A stretch of 64,000 nucleotides of DNA from Acanthochlamys bracteata. Its lineage: Eukaryota; Streptophyta; Magnoliopsida; Pandanales; Velloziaceae. The notes under the pieces were generated by a model. That model was not told the origin of the DNA and did no database searches. It saw only the letters and a program-made list of their open reading frames with translations. The position numbers and the translations under genes were made by a program. The stretch lies in contig CM034126.1 of assembly GCA_019914995.1 (NCBI GenBank), positions 9,925,001-9,989,000 on the forward strand, read 5' to 3'. How positions within the stretch are numbered: position 1 is the first letter of the stretch; every line of letters begins with the position of its first letter. Shown here one piece after another: positions 1 through 9,798 of the stretch.

Positions 1-388
1 ATACAACAGTTAAGTAGCTTGCGTGTTTTCAGTCTAACCAGTTTACCAATTCAATTAGCTAGCTCGTAATCATCAAAAATATCAATCATAATATAATCAC
101 CAGAAGAACTAGCTAGAAACCACATGCGTGAAGTCAAAAGCATATTTCTGGCCATCATCAACTTGTTTGGCAAATTTTGGGTCTTTAACAATTTTGACTT
201 TTGAATAAAAGCTAGCCTGCTACATGTATAGATCACCGTGAACGGTCGCTAATATATATTTTGGTCAGTGTTAATCATTTCTGTTTGTAGTGTTTACTGC
301 ATTAGAGGTGCATATTTGGCCGATATATCTATATCTTAGATTATACTTGGCCGCATACATTGGTTATTTTAAGATTACTTGAAGATTA
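1..388. repeat. Upstream arm of inverted laccase duplication (copy 1)
   Basis: This segment is the near-perfect reverse complement of 17716-18105. Here it lies about 700 bases upstream of LAC-A. In the other location it is joined directly to a truncated laccase exon 2. Homology runs to base 1, so the true end of the duplicated block lies outside the window. The homology stops at the sequence GATTA (384-388), which is also the deletion junction in the inverted copy. No coding region is visible. Confidence 0.9.
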
Positions 389-689
389 GCTGACATGTAT
401 GCTAATAAAAATATTAGTATCTGGAAATGCAAGAAAGTTTGACTTTTAATATAAAATTGTGTCAGAAAATTATAGTGAAGTTCTAGGTCTTATCTGTGTT
501 AGTTTGATTAGCAAATATTTCACGTATTAATTGATACTTATGTATGAAGATTAATTACCAGTTGCTAACTAATGCACTTGGCAGATCAAACTATACTGTT
601 ATTTTGACATATTGCTAACTAGCTAGCTAGGGTCATGCAATTAATAGAAGGAGGAAAACGAATGAATAGATAATAAACAAGTAATCAAC

Positions 690-1072
690 CCCGCGTATGT
701 AGTCGTTTTCTCATGTATGAATCAGTAACAATATTGAAAAATTCAAACCATTATCGTTGCCGTCAAAGAAACAAAATCATATTATTTTGAACCCTTGCGT
801 CGTTGACGTTGTCCTCCTTCAATTATTCCATGCAAACGCTTTGCATTGCAGCGCTACCTCTCTATAAAAGCCCCCTTGAACTCCTCCGTAACCCATTCAT
901 CCATCAAAACCTACAACGTACTTCCAAACAAGAAAACAACAACCGCAGCAACAAACATCTTCTTAAACTCTAATTCCTAGTGATCTCTTAATTACAGCGA
1001 GTGCTACCGCAAGACTTTGTTCTTGATATATTGAGAAGGAAGATACCAATAAATTCCACCAAGGTTTCGCTG
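690..1072 (+). promoter_or_regulatory. LAC-A proximal promoter and 5' leader
   Basis: A TATA box (tataaaa, 863-869) lies about 200 bases before the LAC-A start codon. The block from about 690 resembles 18200-18596 in front of LAC-B, including the shared words aaccccgcgta and cattcatccatcaaa. The two promoters are clearly more diverged than the exon 2 to exon 3 regions they drive. The leader after the TATA box is rich in CA and AAC, typical of plant 5' untranslated regions. Bases 389-689 are AT-rich, and I see nothing else in them. Confidence 0.7.
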
Positions 1073-3027
1073 ATGAAGGTCCTAGGTTTAGTTGTGCTTT
1101 GCGCCTTTCTCGTGGCTGCTACTCCGGCGTGGGCTAAGAATCGTTACTACGATTTCATTGTAAGTGATCATTACGATAGGTCAGCTAGATAGCTTCTCTT
1201 TGCTTACGTGGATGCCCTGCTCAACTTAATTTAATTTCAGAAAGAAACATTTTAAACTGACTGATTTTCTCAATCTATTGCATGAATTTGCAGATAAAGG
1301 AAGACAGCTACACACGCCTATGCGAGACCAAGACCATCTTGACAGTTAACGGACAGTTCCCTGGACCAACCATTAAGGCTCGCCAAGGAGACGTCGTATT
1401 CGTCAAGGTTCGCAACCAAGGAGGAAAAAACATAACCCTCCATTGGCATGGAATCGACCAGCCCAGAAATCCATGGTCCGATGGGCCGGAGTACATCACA
1501 CAATGTCCGATTAGGAGCGGCGGAGAAATGACGTACCGCATCCAAATCACTGAGGAGATAGGCACCGTTTGGTGGCATGCACATAGCGAGTGGGATCGTG
1601 CTACTGTTCACGGCGCCATCGCCATCTATCCTAAGATTGGAGAGCATTACCCCTTTTCCAAGCCTGACAAGGAGGTCCCTATTATATTAGGCCAGTGGTG
1701 GAAGACTGACGTACGAGAGGTAGTTGATCAAGCCATGCGCACCGGAGCTGGTCCACAACCATCCCATGCTTACACAATAAACGGTCAACCTGGTGACCTA
1801 TACAACTGCTCCAAACCAGATACGTTCAAGCTTCAAGTGGAGCAAGGAAAGACGTACTTGTTGAGAGTGATTAATGCAGCCGTTAACAACGAGCTCTTCT
1901 TCGCCGTTGCCGGTCACAAACTCACCGTCGTTGGTACAGATGCTGCTTACACTAAACCCTACACCGTCGACTACATCATGATTACTCCCGGCCAAACCAT
2001 GACAATTCTCCTCCACGCCAACGCTTCGCCTTTTAAACGGTACGCATACATATAATTATCATCTTAATTATGATATTTTCCTTAACATAGGGAGTTAACT
2101 TGTTACCGGTGGAAATGACCTAACAAGCATTTATCTCATATATACAGATACTATATGGCTGCTAAGTCCTACTTCACTGCGGAGGGCGCTGAATTCGATC
2201 AATCAACTACGACAGCCATCGTTGAGTATGTCACACCGAAAACAATCAAACGCGACACCAGCCTTCCGGTGCTCCCTTTCCTTCCGGCGTACAACGACAC
2301 TACCGCGTCGACTGCTTTCACTGATGGTCTCCGTAGCTTGAACAGCATCGCCCATCCAGCATTCGTTCCTCAGACTGTTGACAAGCGGATTATAATACCG
2401 GTGTCGGTGAATTTGGAACAGTGCGGAAACTCGTCCTCTGGCCCGTGTCTTGGCCCATTAGGCCAACGGCTGTCGGCCAGTTTGAGCAACATCAGCTTCC
2501 AAACGCCGTCGATCTCTGTGCTACAAGCATACTATAACAACATCAGTGGAGTCTACGGAGAGAACGTCCCGGATAGGCCGACATTTCCATTCGACTACAC
2601 TGGCGTCGACGACTTAAATCAGGCCTTAATTTTTCCTAGGAAGGCGACTGAGGTGAAGGTATTGGACTACAACACCACCGTCGAGATCGTGTTGCAAGGC
2701 ACGAATTTAGTCGTAGCAGAGAATCACCCTATCCATTTGCACGGGCATAGCTTTTATGTTGTAGGGCGGGGTTTCGGAAACTTCAACGAAAACACAGATC
2801 CAGCAAATTACAATCTCGTAGACCCACCGTACGAGAACACAGTCGGCGTTCCCCTGAGGGGTTGGACAGCGATCAGGTTTCGAACTCTGAACCCCGGCGT
2901 GTGGTTCATGCACTGTCATCTCGATATACATGTGAGCTGGGGAATGAACATGGTGTTCATAGTGAAGAATGGGCCAACACCGCAGACGTCCATGCTGCCA
3001 CCACCACCAAATATGCCTACGTGCTGA
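1073..3027 (+). CDS. LAC: Laccase, copy A (LAC-A)
   Basis: Secreted multicopper oxidase (benzenediol:oxygen oxidoreductase) that oxidises phenolics and monolignols in the apoplast. Exons 1073-1159, 1294-2039 and 2148-3027, all with GT-AG introns, give 570 residues, the usual laccase length. The ATG at 1073 is chosen because it begins a signal peptide (MKVLGLVVLCAFL...AWA). All four copper motifs are present: HWHG at residue 79, WHAH at 123-126, HPIHLHGH at 471 and HCHLDIH from 533. The residue ten places after the type-1 copper Cys534 is Met544. The protein ends in the usual proline-rich LPPPPNMPTC. Plant laccase genes commonly have about five introns and this one has two. From exon 2 onward it is almost identical to LAC-B at 18597-20526. 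A Ty3 element is inserted 750 bases downstream. Confidence 0.95.
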
Positions 3028-3776
3028 GAGTTTGTTCAGGAAGATCTTCATCGATGTGTTCATAATTGATTTGTTTATTCTTTCATTTTTTTAATATTCT
3101 TTCAATATTTATTTATTCATTAGTTATTCTTGTAAAGATTGTTATCAATATTGAGACAAATGTCTTCAATTGTATAGCCATAGCCATTCTATGTTCATAT
3201 TCTGTATCACCAGATAAAACAACTTTAGCAAACAGTTTGTTAGCAGCTTGTGATCGATGGGAAAATCCTTCACGCCTATTTGAACAGTAAGTAGCTTTTA
3301 GGTGCATTGAATCTTCCTCCGCCGCACTTATTAATGAGATGGATTATTGGCCAAGGAGAGAAGGTTCCTGTATGTAACGATCTGTGGATTGTTTGTGACT
3401 ACCAGTAGACCTAAAACTCTTATTCAGAATATCCTCAAGGTTTCATACCCCATTGATCATAGGCAATGTGTAAGTGGACTGAAGAGCTTTTATGAAATTT
3501 TCCACTATGAAAATGCAACTAAAATTCTATGTACCCCACTATAAGAAAGGGAGGCAGAGATATGTGGTGCTGGCATAACCACCATGGGAAGTATACATTG
3601 AAATTCGATTACAAATTGTTATGCAAGGTGCATGAGAGGACACTGTTTAATCAGCTGTGTGGGTTACTGGTTCCGCCGGATAGCTGAGACTCTTTGCTTG
3701 GAGGTGTGCCATGAATATTCTTCCTACTAAGAATGAGCTAATCCGGCAAAGAGTCGATGTTGATGACAATCATTGT
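3028..3776 (+). pseudogene. LAC-A 3' flank and LINE (non-LTR retrotransposon) relic, first part
   Basis: The first ~90 bases are the laccase 3' untranslated flank, shared with LAC-B and with the inverted copy. From about 3230 the sequence is a decayed 3' part of a plant L1-type LINE ORF2. Readable pieces include RWIIGQGEKVPVCNDLW, which matches the block preceding the zf-RVT domain. A second piece is LAWRCAMNILPTKNELIRQR, which is the zf-RVT region itself. Frames are broken by stops and indels. The relic continues at 8393 after the Ty3 insertion. Compared with 20565-21325 it has lost about 44 bases near 3630. Confidence 0.75.
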
Positions 3777-3781
3777 CAAAA

Positions 3782-4251
3782 TGATGCACCTTCTATCAAG
3801 TTGTAAGATATAAACTAACTGAACTAGTTGAAAAACTAAATTGTATTCATATTCGCCCCATTCTATTGAGGTATACACCTCTTATTTATAGATGAAGAAT
3901 TTCTTTACAAAAGAACTCTTCTTCTAATAAACTTCTACATTACATAAAACTTTATCTTATAGTTAAATTGCTATAATTAATCTCCCTCTAAAACTCTAAT
4001 TTTTATCACCTATCTGCATGACTAATAATATCTTTAAGTGACCCTAAATTTAAATGCCAAAAGGTGATTCGGAACACCTTGCTATTCTCAGGTACTACAT
4101 CGGGATGCGGTTGGGTGCGGAAATCCAATCTTACATGCTGCCACTAGTTGCAACCAGGACAAATTTTGCAGCTCATCCTTAGTTGTTTTCTCCGGCATAG
4201 CTGCTATAGTAAGATCTCTTTCATGACTGCCTTGCTTTGCCATGCACATCA
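3782..4251 (-). repeat. 3' LTR of the Ty3/gypsy element
   Basis: 470 bases, aligned along its whole length with 7921-8387. Counting by eye there is roughly one difference per eight bases, so the insertion is not recent. It starts TGATGCACC and ends ATGCACATCA on the plus strand. Confidence 0.93.
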
Positions 4252-4264
4252 CTCCCTTTCCCTT
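4252..4264 (-). other. Polypurine tract of the Ty3/gypsy element
   Basis: On the minus strand the bases just before the 3' LTR read AAGGGAAAGGGAG. This is a classical purine tract for plus-strand priming, in exactly the expected place. Confidence 0.85.
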
Positions 4265-4289
4265 GAAATTCAACCTCGTCCTCAGAGGC

Positions 4290-5000
4290 CAGTAAGGGTA
4301 ACTCGTTGGTGGTTATCTATTTGAGGAGACATTTGACAGTTTGCTAGCATCCTTAAGCTGAGACACATGAAAAACTGGATAAATCTTTGAAGTAGAAGGA
4401 GATCGAGTTGGTAAGCTACTGGTCCAACTGTCTCCAGCACTTTATACGCACTGTGGCACCGCTTCGTGCTGCCTGATAGAGCTCTACTATTATGGGGTCT
4501 GTTTGTTGAGCTTATTGAAAATCATTCCAAAACGTGCATTGTACTATGGTGAATGCTGCTATGGAAGCTTCTGGACGACGGAACAATGCATCCGCAACTA
4601 CATTCTGAGCTCCCAAATGGTAAACAATTTAATCATAACCAAGGAGTTTAACCAACCACTTATATTGATCCGGAGTGGACAATCTTTGTTCCAGAAGATG
4701 CTTCAAACTTAGATGGTCAGTTTTGATGGTGAACCTTTGTCCTAAAAGATAAGCCCTCCATTTTTGCACTGCAAGGACTAGAGCCATGAGCTCCTTCGCA
4801 TAGGTAGACTTAGCCAATGTGGTGGATGAAAGTGATTTACTGAAAAATGCTATTGGCCGGTTCCGTTAGGTGAGAACAGCGCCAATACGTTGGTTGGAAG
4901 CATCCACCTTCACTGTGAATGCCTCGTTGAAATTAGGGCAGCAAGAACAGGTGTTGTTGTCACTATCTTTTTAATGTTTGGAATGCTGTTGCTGATTCTG
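4290..5000 (-). pseudogene. Ty3/gypsy RNase H and pol C-terminal remnant
   Basis: Minus-strand translation gives an RNase H block. It includes pieces such as STYAKELMALVLAVQKWRAYL and FTIKTDHLSLKHLLEQR (4629-4817). This continues as YDYKIVYHLGAQNVVADAL. After this the frame jumps, near 4490, to the pol C-terminal motif ETVGPVAYQL followed by HVSQLK-like sequence. In an intact element about 1 kb of integrase would lie between these blocks. It is absent, so the element has a large internal deletion. Confidence 0.85.
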
Positions 5001-5229
5001 CAATCCATTGAAAGTATTCATTCTTTAATAGTGCTGTTAGTGGTGCAGCTATTATGACATAGTTCTTAACGAATCTTCAGTAGTATCTTGATCCCCAAGA
5101 ATCCCCGCAGCTGAGAAGGTGAGGTAGGTACTGGCCATTATTCCATGGCTTGTAGCTTCACTGGATCAGCTGAAATATTGTCTTCTGAGATGATATGGCC
5201 GAGATACCCAAGCTGTTTGCAACCAAATC

Positions 5230-5910
5230 AACATTTTGAAAAATTAGCGTATAGTAACTCTTTCTCTAGGATTGAAAATACAATGAACAGGTGCTCTAAA
5301 TGTTCCTCCCAAATCTTGTTGATCAACATTTTCGAAGATGAGTATATCGTTTAAGAAAACCAATACAAATTTTCGAAGGAATAGCCTAAAAACCTCATTC
5401 ATCAATGACTGGAAGGTTGCAGGTGCATTAGTTAAGCCGAATGGTATAACTAAAAAATTCATAATGGGCATCATGCGTTTGAAATGCAGTCTTATGTACA
5501 TCCTCCTCTAGCACACGAATTTGGTTATTTCGCGATTTGAGGTCAAGTTTAGAGAAAAAACGAGTACCATATAATTCATTTAGTAATTCATCAATAATAG
5601 GTATTGAAAACTTATCTTTGACGGTGATTTTGTTGAGCGCCCTATAATCCTGGCAGAAATGCCATGACTCTTCTTTCTTCTTCACAAGTAACATGGTTGA
5701 GGAGAAGACGGAACTGCTTGGCTGGATGATTCTTTGAAAAATCATATCTGTTACAGCCCTTTCTATCTCATCTTTCTGAATATGTGGGTAACGATAAGGC
5801 AAGACATTGGCAGGCGCACCTCCAGGCAGCAGTGGAATGATATGATCATGGAAGCGATTAGGAGGCATCCCAAGGACAGGCTTGAAAACTATTACATAGC
5901 GGCTCACAAG
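5230..5910 (-). pseudogene. Ty3/gypsy reverse transcriptase, inactive
   Basis: Recognisable gypsy-type RT. The N-terminal part (5428-5907) includes VLPYRYPHIQKDEIERAVTD, DYRALNKITVKDKFSIPIID and RFFSKLDLKS. The next frame (5244-5501) carries [20 protein letters not shown] and [11 protein letters not shown]. The catalytic YxDD-type motif reads FLND, with the first aspartate replaced. A frameshift near 5460 separates the two parts. Both changes argue that the enzyme is dead. Confidence 0.9.
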
Positions 5911-6289
5911 GTGTTGTAGTTCAGCACGCAGTGGACTGCTCCCTGTACTAGCAGCTTCTTAGAAAGTTTCAGCTACTAATACTCTTACCGAGCAGAGAGA
6001 GGAGTTAGAGCTAAGACTAGTAAGCCGTGAGACTCCTTCCTCTCGAATCCCTTGTAGGACGAACACCTGGCCGTTTAAGGTGAACTTCATTTGCGATTTT
6101 CGCCAATCACTCACTATTTCTCCTAGGCCTTCTAACCATTATATCCTTAAAACTAAATCCATTCCTCCAAGCGAGAATGGATAGGCATCTACCAATATCT
6201 CTGCCGCTTAGATGGACAGTGGGATATGCCCGCAAATGACATCAACTGAGTGCGACCTTCCATCAGCTAGATCCACCGTGAGGGATTGT

Positions 6290-7899
6290 ACTGGCGAGGA
6301 GTTAAGCCTTAAATGCTTTGCCAGGTGAAGTTATGGGTGCTTGCTGAGTCAATCAGAATGAAAACTTCTTGCCTTTTGATTATCGCTTTGACTCGCAGTG
6401 TTTGTGGTCCAGTAAGGCCACGCATGGCACTTACAAATATTGCGGCATCTTCAGCCCTTACTTTTAGTGCTTTCTCATTTTTCTTTTCTACATCTTCAGC
6501 TTCATTCCCTACAATAGCATAAAGATGAGTTGAACATTTATGTCCCGGAATATACCTTCCGTCGCAATAAAAGCAAAGTCATTTCGATCGCCGTGAGTTG
6601 ATTTCAGCCACCGACAGATTGGAAGGCTTAGTTCGAGAATTCTGTGCGTTCCCGTTTACGGAAGTGCCAATTACTGACTGCCCAGTTGTTTGAGTAGAGG
6701 CTACTGCAGTGGGTGATTGCCGAGATGACAGGTATCTTGTTGACCGTTGGTTGCTCAAATCATTAGTGTTTTTATTTTCGAACATCTTAGCCAGCTTATA
6801 TGTCATCTGTAAATCTTTAGGCCTTGTTGCTATGACATCCATTGCTAGACTCTTAGTCAGTCCTCCACAAAACCTACCGATCAAGTCATGCTCAGTAGTG
6901 GGTGGCAGTTGAGTTCTCAAGTCTTTAAAAGCAGCGAGATATTCTCCTAACGAACCAGTTTGTTGCAATTGTTGTAAGGAAAAGCTAGCATTTTCAAAAG
7001 TAGTAGGTCCGAACCTTACCAACAATACTTCGCAAAATTCCTCCCATGAATATTGAGGTTTGTCAAGCTCGAAGCTTTGGTACTATCTGTTGGCTTCATC
7101 TTGGAGCTACATTGTGGCGATGCTCACTCGATCCCAAGGAGTGATGCTATAATATTTGAAATTCTTATCTGCAGAACAAAGCCCTCGTTCAGTCCCTTAC
7201 CATCAAAATAAGGAAATTTGTGTCGTTCTTTGAAAGGTTGGGCATAGGTATCCGAGCTGTCTGACTTATGTTATGTGTGTCTTGTGGAGCTGGTCCAATG
7301 AAATAGGTGATTGTATGTTGGCTTCCATATACTCTAGAAGGGTTTCTGTCTAGCTGGTTAGGTACTACTTACTGCCAACTTGCTTCTGTTCGGGGCAAAC
7401 TCGTTGGAAGTAATGTCTTGTTTGGATGCAGATGGCGCAACTAGCAACGGTTGCCACGTAGGATCCTGTTGGTTGAATTGGTATTGATGTTGTTTTGTTT
7501 GAGACCACTATTTAGGCTAATTGTTTTGTACAAGCGGTGTTTGATTTTTATTTGAAGTGTTATTTGAGTTTCGTAGGGGTAGCCCAACTGTTTGAATTTT
7601 GTATCTGTCTGACGTGCTTCCCTTATGAAATGGTCTCTGTTCTGCAGAATTAGCTTTCTCTATAACCTTCTCAAATAATTTCAGGTTTCTTGCCGTGTAT
7701 GTTTTGACAAGACCGCTATGGAAAGTTTATATATGTTGGATGATATGCGCCGTATTTCCTCAAACACAAGATTTTCTCTGTGGGTTAATATCTTTTGTTT
7801 GGATGGTGAGCTGGATGATGCTTGTAAGGCATCTCCAATGGTGATGGTAAGCTCAGAGGTCTTAGGTGAATCCGGAGTAAAGGAACGTCGTTTTTTCAT
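6290..7899 (-). pseudogene. Ty3/gypsy gag, zinc knuckle and protease remnants
   Basis: Gag starts at an ATG at 7899 (MKKRRSFTPDSPKTSEL), just inside the primer-binding site. The core (6579-7025) contains the retrotransposon gag-domain text FGPTTFENASFSLQQLQQTG and LIGRFCGGLTKSL. Next comes the knuckle LCFYCDGRYIPGHKC (about 6540-6580), and then a protease active-site region ILIDSASTHNF near 6340. Several stops and frameshifts break the reading frame. The knuckle style is the one seen in plant Ty3/gypsy chromovirus-like elements. Lineage assignment is an inference. Confidence 0.8.
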
Positions 7900-7902
7900 A
7901 AT

Positions 7903-7918
7903 CTTGCTCTGGTAACAA
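7903..7918 (-). other. Primer-binding site of the Ty3/gypsy element
   Basis: Directly inside the 5' LTR the minus strand reads TTGTTACCAGAGCAAGA. This is close to the plant initiator-tRNA-Met primer-binding consensus (TGGTATCAGAGC), with two mismatches in twelve. Confidence 0.65.
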
Positions 7919-7920
7919 AT

Positions 7921-8387
7921 TAATGCACCTTTTATAAAGTTATAAGACACAAGCTAACTAAACTAGTTGAAAAACTAAATTGTATTCATATTCTCTACCT
8001 TCTACTGAGTTATACACCTCTTATTTACATATGAAGAGTTACTTTACAAAAGTACTCTTCTTCTAATAAACTTCTACATTACATAAGACTTCATCTTGTA
8101 GTTAAATTGCTATAATTAAACTTCCTCTAAAACTCTAATTTCTATCATCTACCTGCTTGAGTAATAATACCCTTAAGTGACACTTAAACTTAAATGCCAA
8201 AAGGTGATTTGGGACACCTTGCTATTCCCCGATACTGCACCGGGATGCGCCTAGGTGCAGAAATTCAATCTTACCAGCTGCCACTAGTTGCAATCGGGGC
8301 AAATTTTGCAGCTCATTCTTGGTTGTCTTCTCCGGCGTGGCTGTTTTGGTAAGAACTCTTCCATGACTGTCCCTGTCATGCACATCA
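7921..8387 (-). repeat. 5' LTR of the Ty3/gypsy element
   Basis: 467 bases, partner of 3782-4251. The inner terminus has mutated from TG to TA on the plus strand. It is followed by the CAAAA target duplication at 8388-8392. Confidence 0.93.
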
Positions 8388-8392
8388 CAAAA

Positions 8393-8880
8393 ATATGCCG
8401 TTAGTTCTGAAACGATCGAGCATATTTTATTCGAATTGTGGAAGCATTCTTCATTTTCTTTATATGAAGCTAGATAATCATAATTGCAGCTAATCTTAGG
8501 ACAGTGACCTTTGGAAATTATAACGAAGGCTATCAAGGACACCGCAAGTATCACAAGGAAGACGCTAGGGAACATTGGCTCCACTTGTATAATGGACACC
8601 TCCACCAGTCGGCAATGTTGAAGTAAATGTCGATCGATGCAGCATGGAGAAACACCAAGAAGAGCAGCAATGAATTCGTGGCTCGAGATCATGCTGGACA
8701 AACTCTTTGAATCATAGAGCACATTGCTTCTGCACCATTTCGGAAGCATGGATAGTTAAAGAGAAAGTATTACTGTTTTGCAAGAAAATGGGATTCTAAT
8801 AATGTGATTGATATTGGAGAGTGATTGCATGAAAGTTGTCGAAGCAATTAAACGACGCATCTCGGGACCATCTCGTGACC
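8393..8880 (+). pseudogene. LINE relic, second part (RNase H-like end)
   Basis: Continuation of the relic interrupted by the Ty3 element. It aligns with 21328-21800 in the LAC-B unit. The readable part corresponds to the RVT_3-type RNase H domain that ends many plant L1 ORF2 proteins (KVNVDAAWRNT followed by NEFVARDHAG). Stops and indels are frequent. Confidence 0.7.
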
Positions 8881-8887
8881 ATTTAGT

Positions 8888-9798
8888 GGATATTTAGAAA
8901 AAATTATTATCTTTTTTTTTTTAATTCTAAAATTTTATTTTATATATCAAGAAAGTTTATAGAATATTCTTGATGGGCCTCCAAGTTAGATTAGACTCCG
9001 GTTAGTAGTGTGTAGAGCTTGATAGTTACGGGTGAAAGACGAACTAGCTTGATGGAATATGACCTGATTAGAAGCGTAAGAGCTTGAGATGGTGCCCAAG
9101 TGAAAAACGGACTAGCTAATTTGGAGATGAGCTAGCAAGAATTGGGCCAAGTAGACCCTGGCTTGATGGGCTAAACAGCCCAAGTGTTACGTTATGGGCC
9201 ATCGACCTCTTATTATGGGCCACTATAGTATAAATTGTATTTAGAAGTTTAGAGTTTTGAGATTAAGAGTTTCATTAAAAGACTAGTGTTAAGTGTCCAT
9301 GTTAGGTTGAAGTCCTAACTTTAATAGAGTTGTAGTAGAGTTAGCGTTTCGCTCACAAGAGAAGAGGTCTAGATATAAATAAGAGTGTTTGTACTCATTA
9401 AAAGGCATAGAAGAAGGATTGAAATAGTTATTTTATTTTCGTTTTATCTTTAGTTCCTTATTTTATCTAGCATTAGAATAGCTTTGCGCTTCGTGTGATT
9501 ACGAATCGTAACACCAAGCCTTTTAATAGTCCTACATTAGTTGGGTGCTGAAATGAGTATGTGATTATAAATGAGTAATACTAATCGTGAAAAATTTGCC
9601 CAATTTTTTTAGTATGAGGACCCGATCCTACAATTCTATATATATTTTTTGAATTTAGAAATTATAAACAATTCTACTTCGTAAGATCTTATTATTAATT
9701 TTTATTATTTTAAAAAAAATATGGAGCTCGTTTTAAAAAAAAGTGTAAAGTATCTTTTGTTTAGAAATTTTTTTTTCGAATAAGTACTTCCAAACATC
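8888..9798. mobile_element. hAT-like MITE carrying nested insertions
   Basis: The ends (ggatatttagaaa and cttccaaacatc) match a 230-bp MITE in the LAC-B unit (21809-22038), where it is uninterrupted. Here about 700 extra bases sit inside it, between roughly 8950 and 9650. They include the solo-LTR candidate at 9101-9513. The flanking word catttagt/attag resembles an 8-bp hAT-type duplication. Confidence 0.6.
9101..9513. repeat. Candidate solo LTR
   Basis: 413 bases starting TGAAAAACGG and ending CGTAACA, flanked on both sides by CCAAG (9096-9100 and 9514-9518). These are the TG/CA ends and 5-bp duplication of an LTR. A similar stretch just upstream (about 9028-9050) suggests either an internal repeat or a longer element, so the left boundary is uncertain. 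Confidence 0.5.

Larger units (their letters stand above)
3777..8392 (-). mobile_element. Decayed Ty3/gypsy LTR retrotransposon with target duplications
   Basis: A complete but dead element, minus strand, bounded by two LTRs (3782-4251 and 7921-8387). The LTRs begin and end with TG/CA, except for one TG-to-TA change. The 5-bp target duplication CAAAA is at 3777-3781 and 8388-8392. Internal order from right to left is primer-binding site, gag, CCHC-like knuckle, protease, reverse transcriptase, RNase H, a remnant of the pol C-terminus and the polypurine tract. Nearly all of the integrase is missing, so the internal region is only about 3.7 kb. The equivalent site in the LAC-B unit (about 21322) is uninterrupted, which shows the insertion point directly. 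Confidence 0.93.

Noticed and set aside
1308..1647. Antisense open frames of 85 and 109 codons inside laccase exon 2, repeated at 18837-19176
   Set aside because: They are shadows of a GC-richer coding exon and recur only because the exon is duplicated. No domain, and the start context is not conserved for them.
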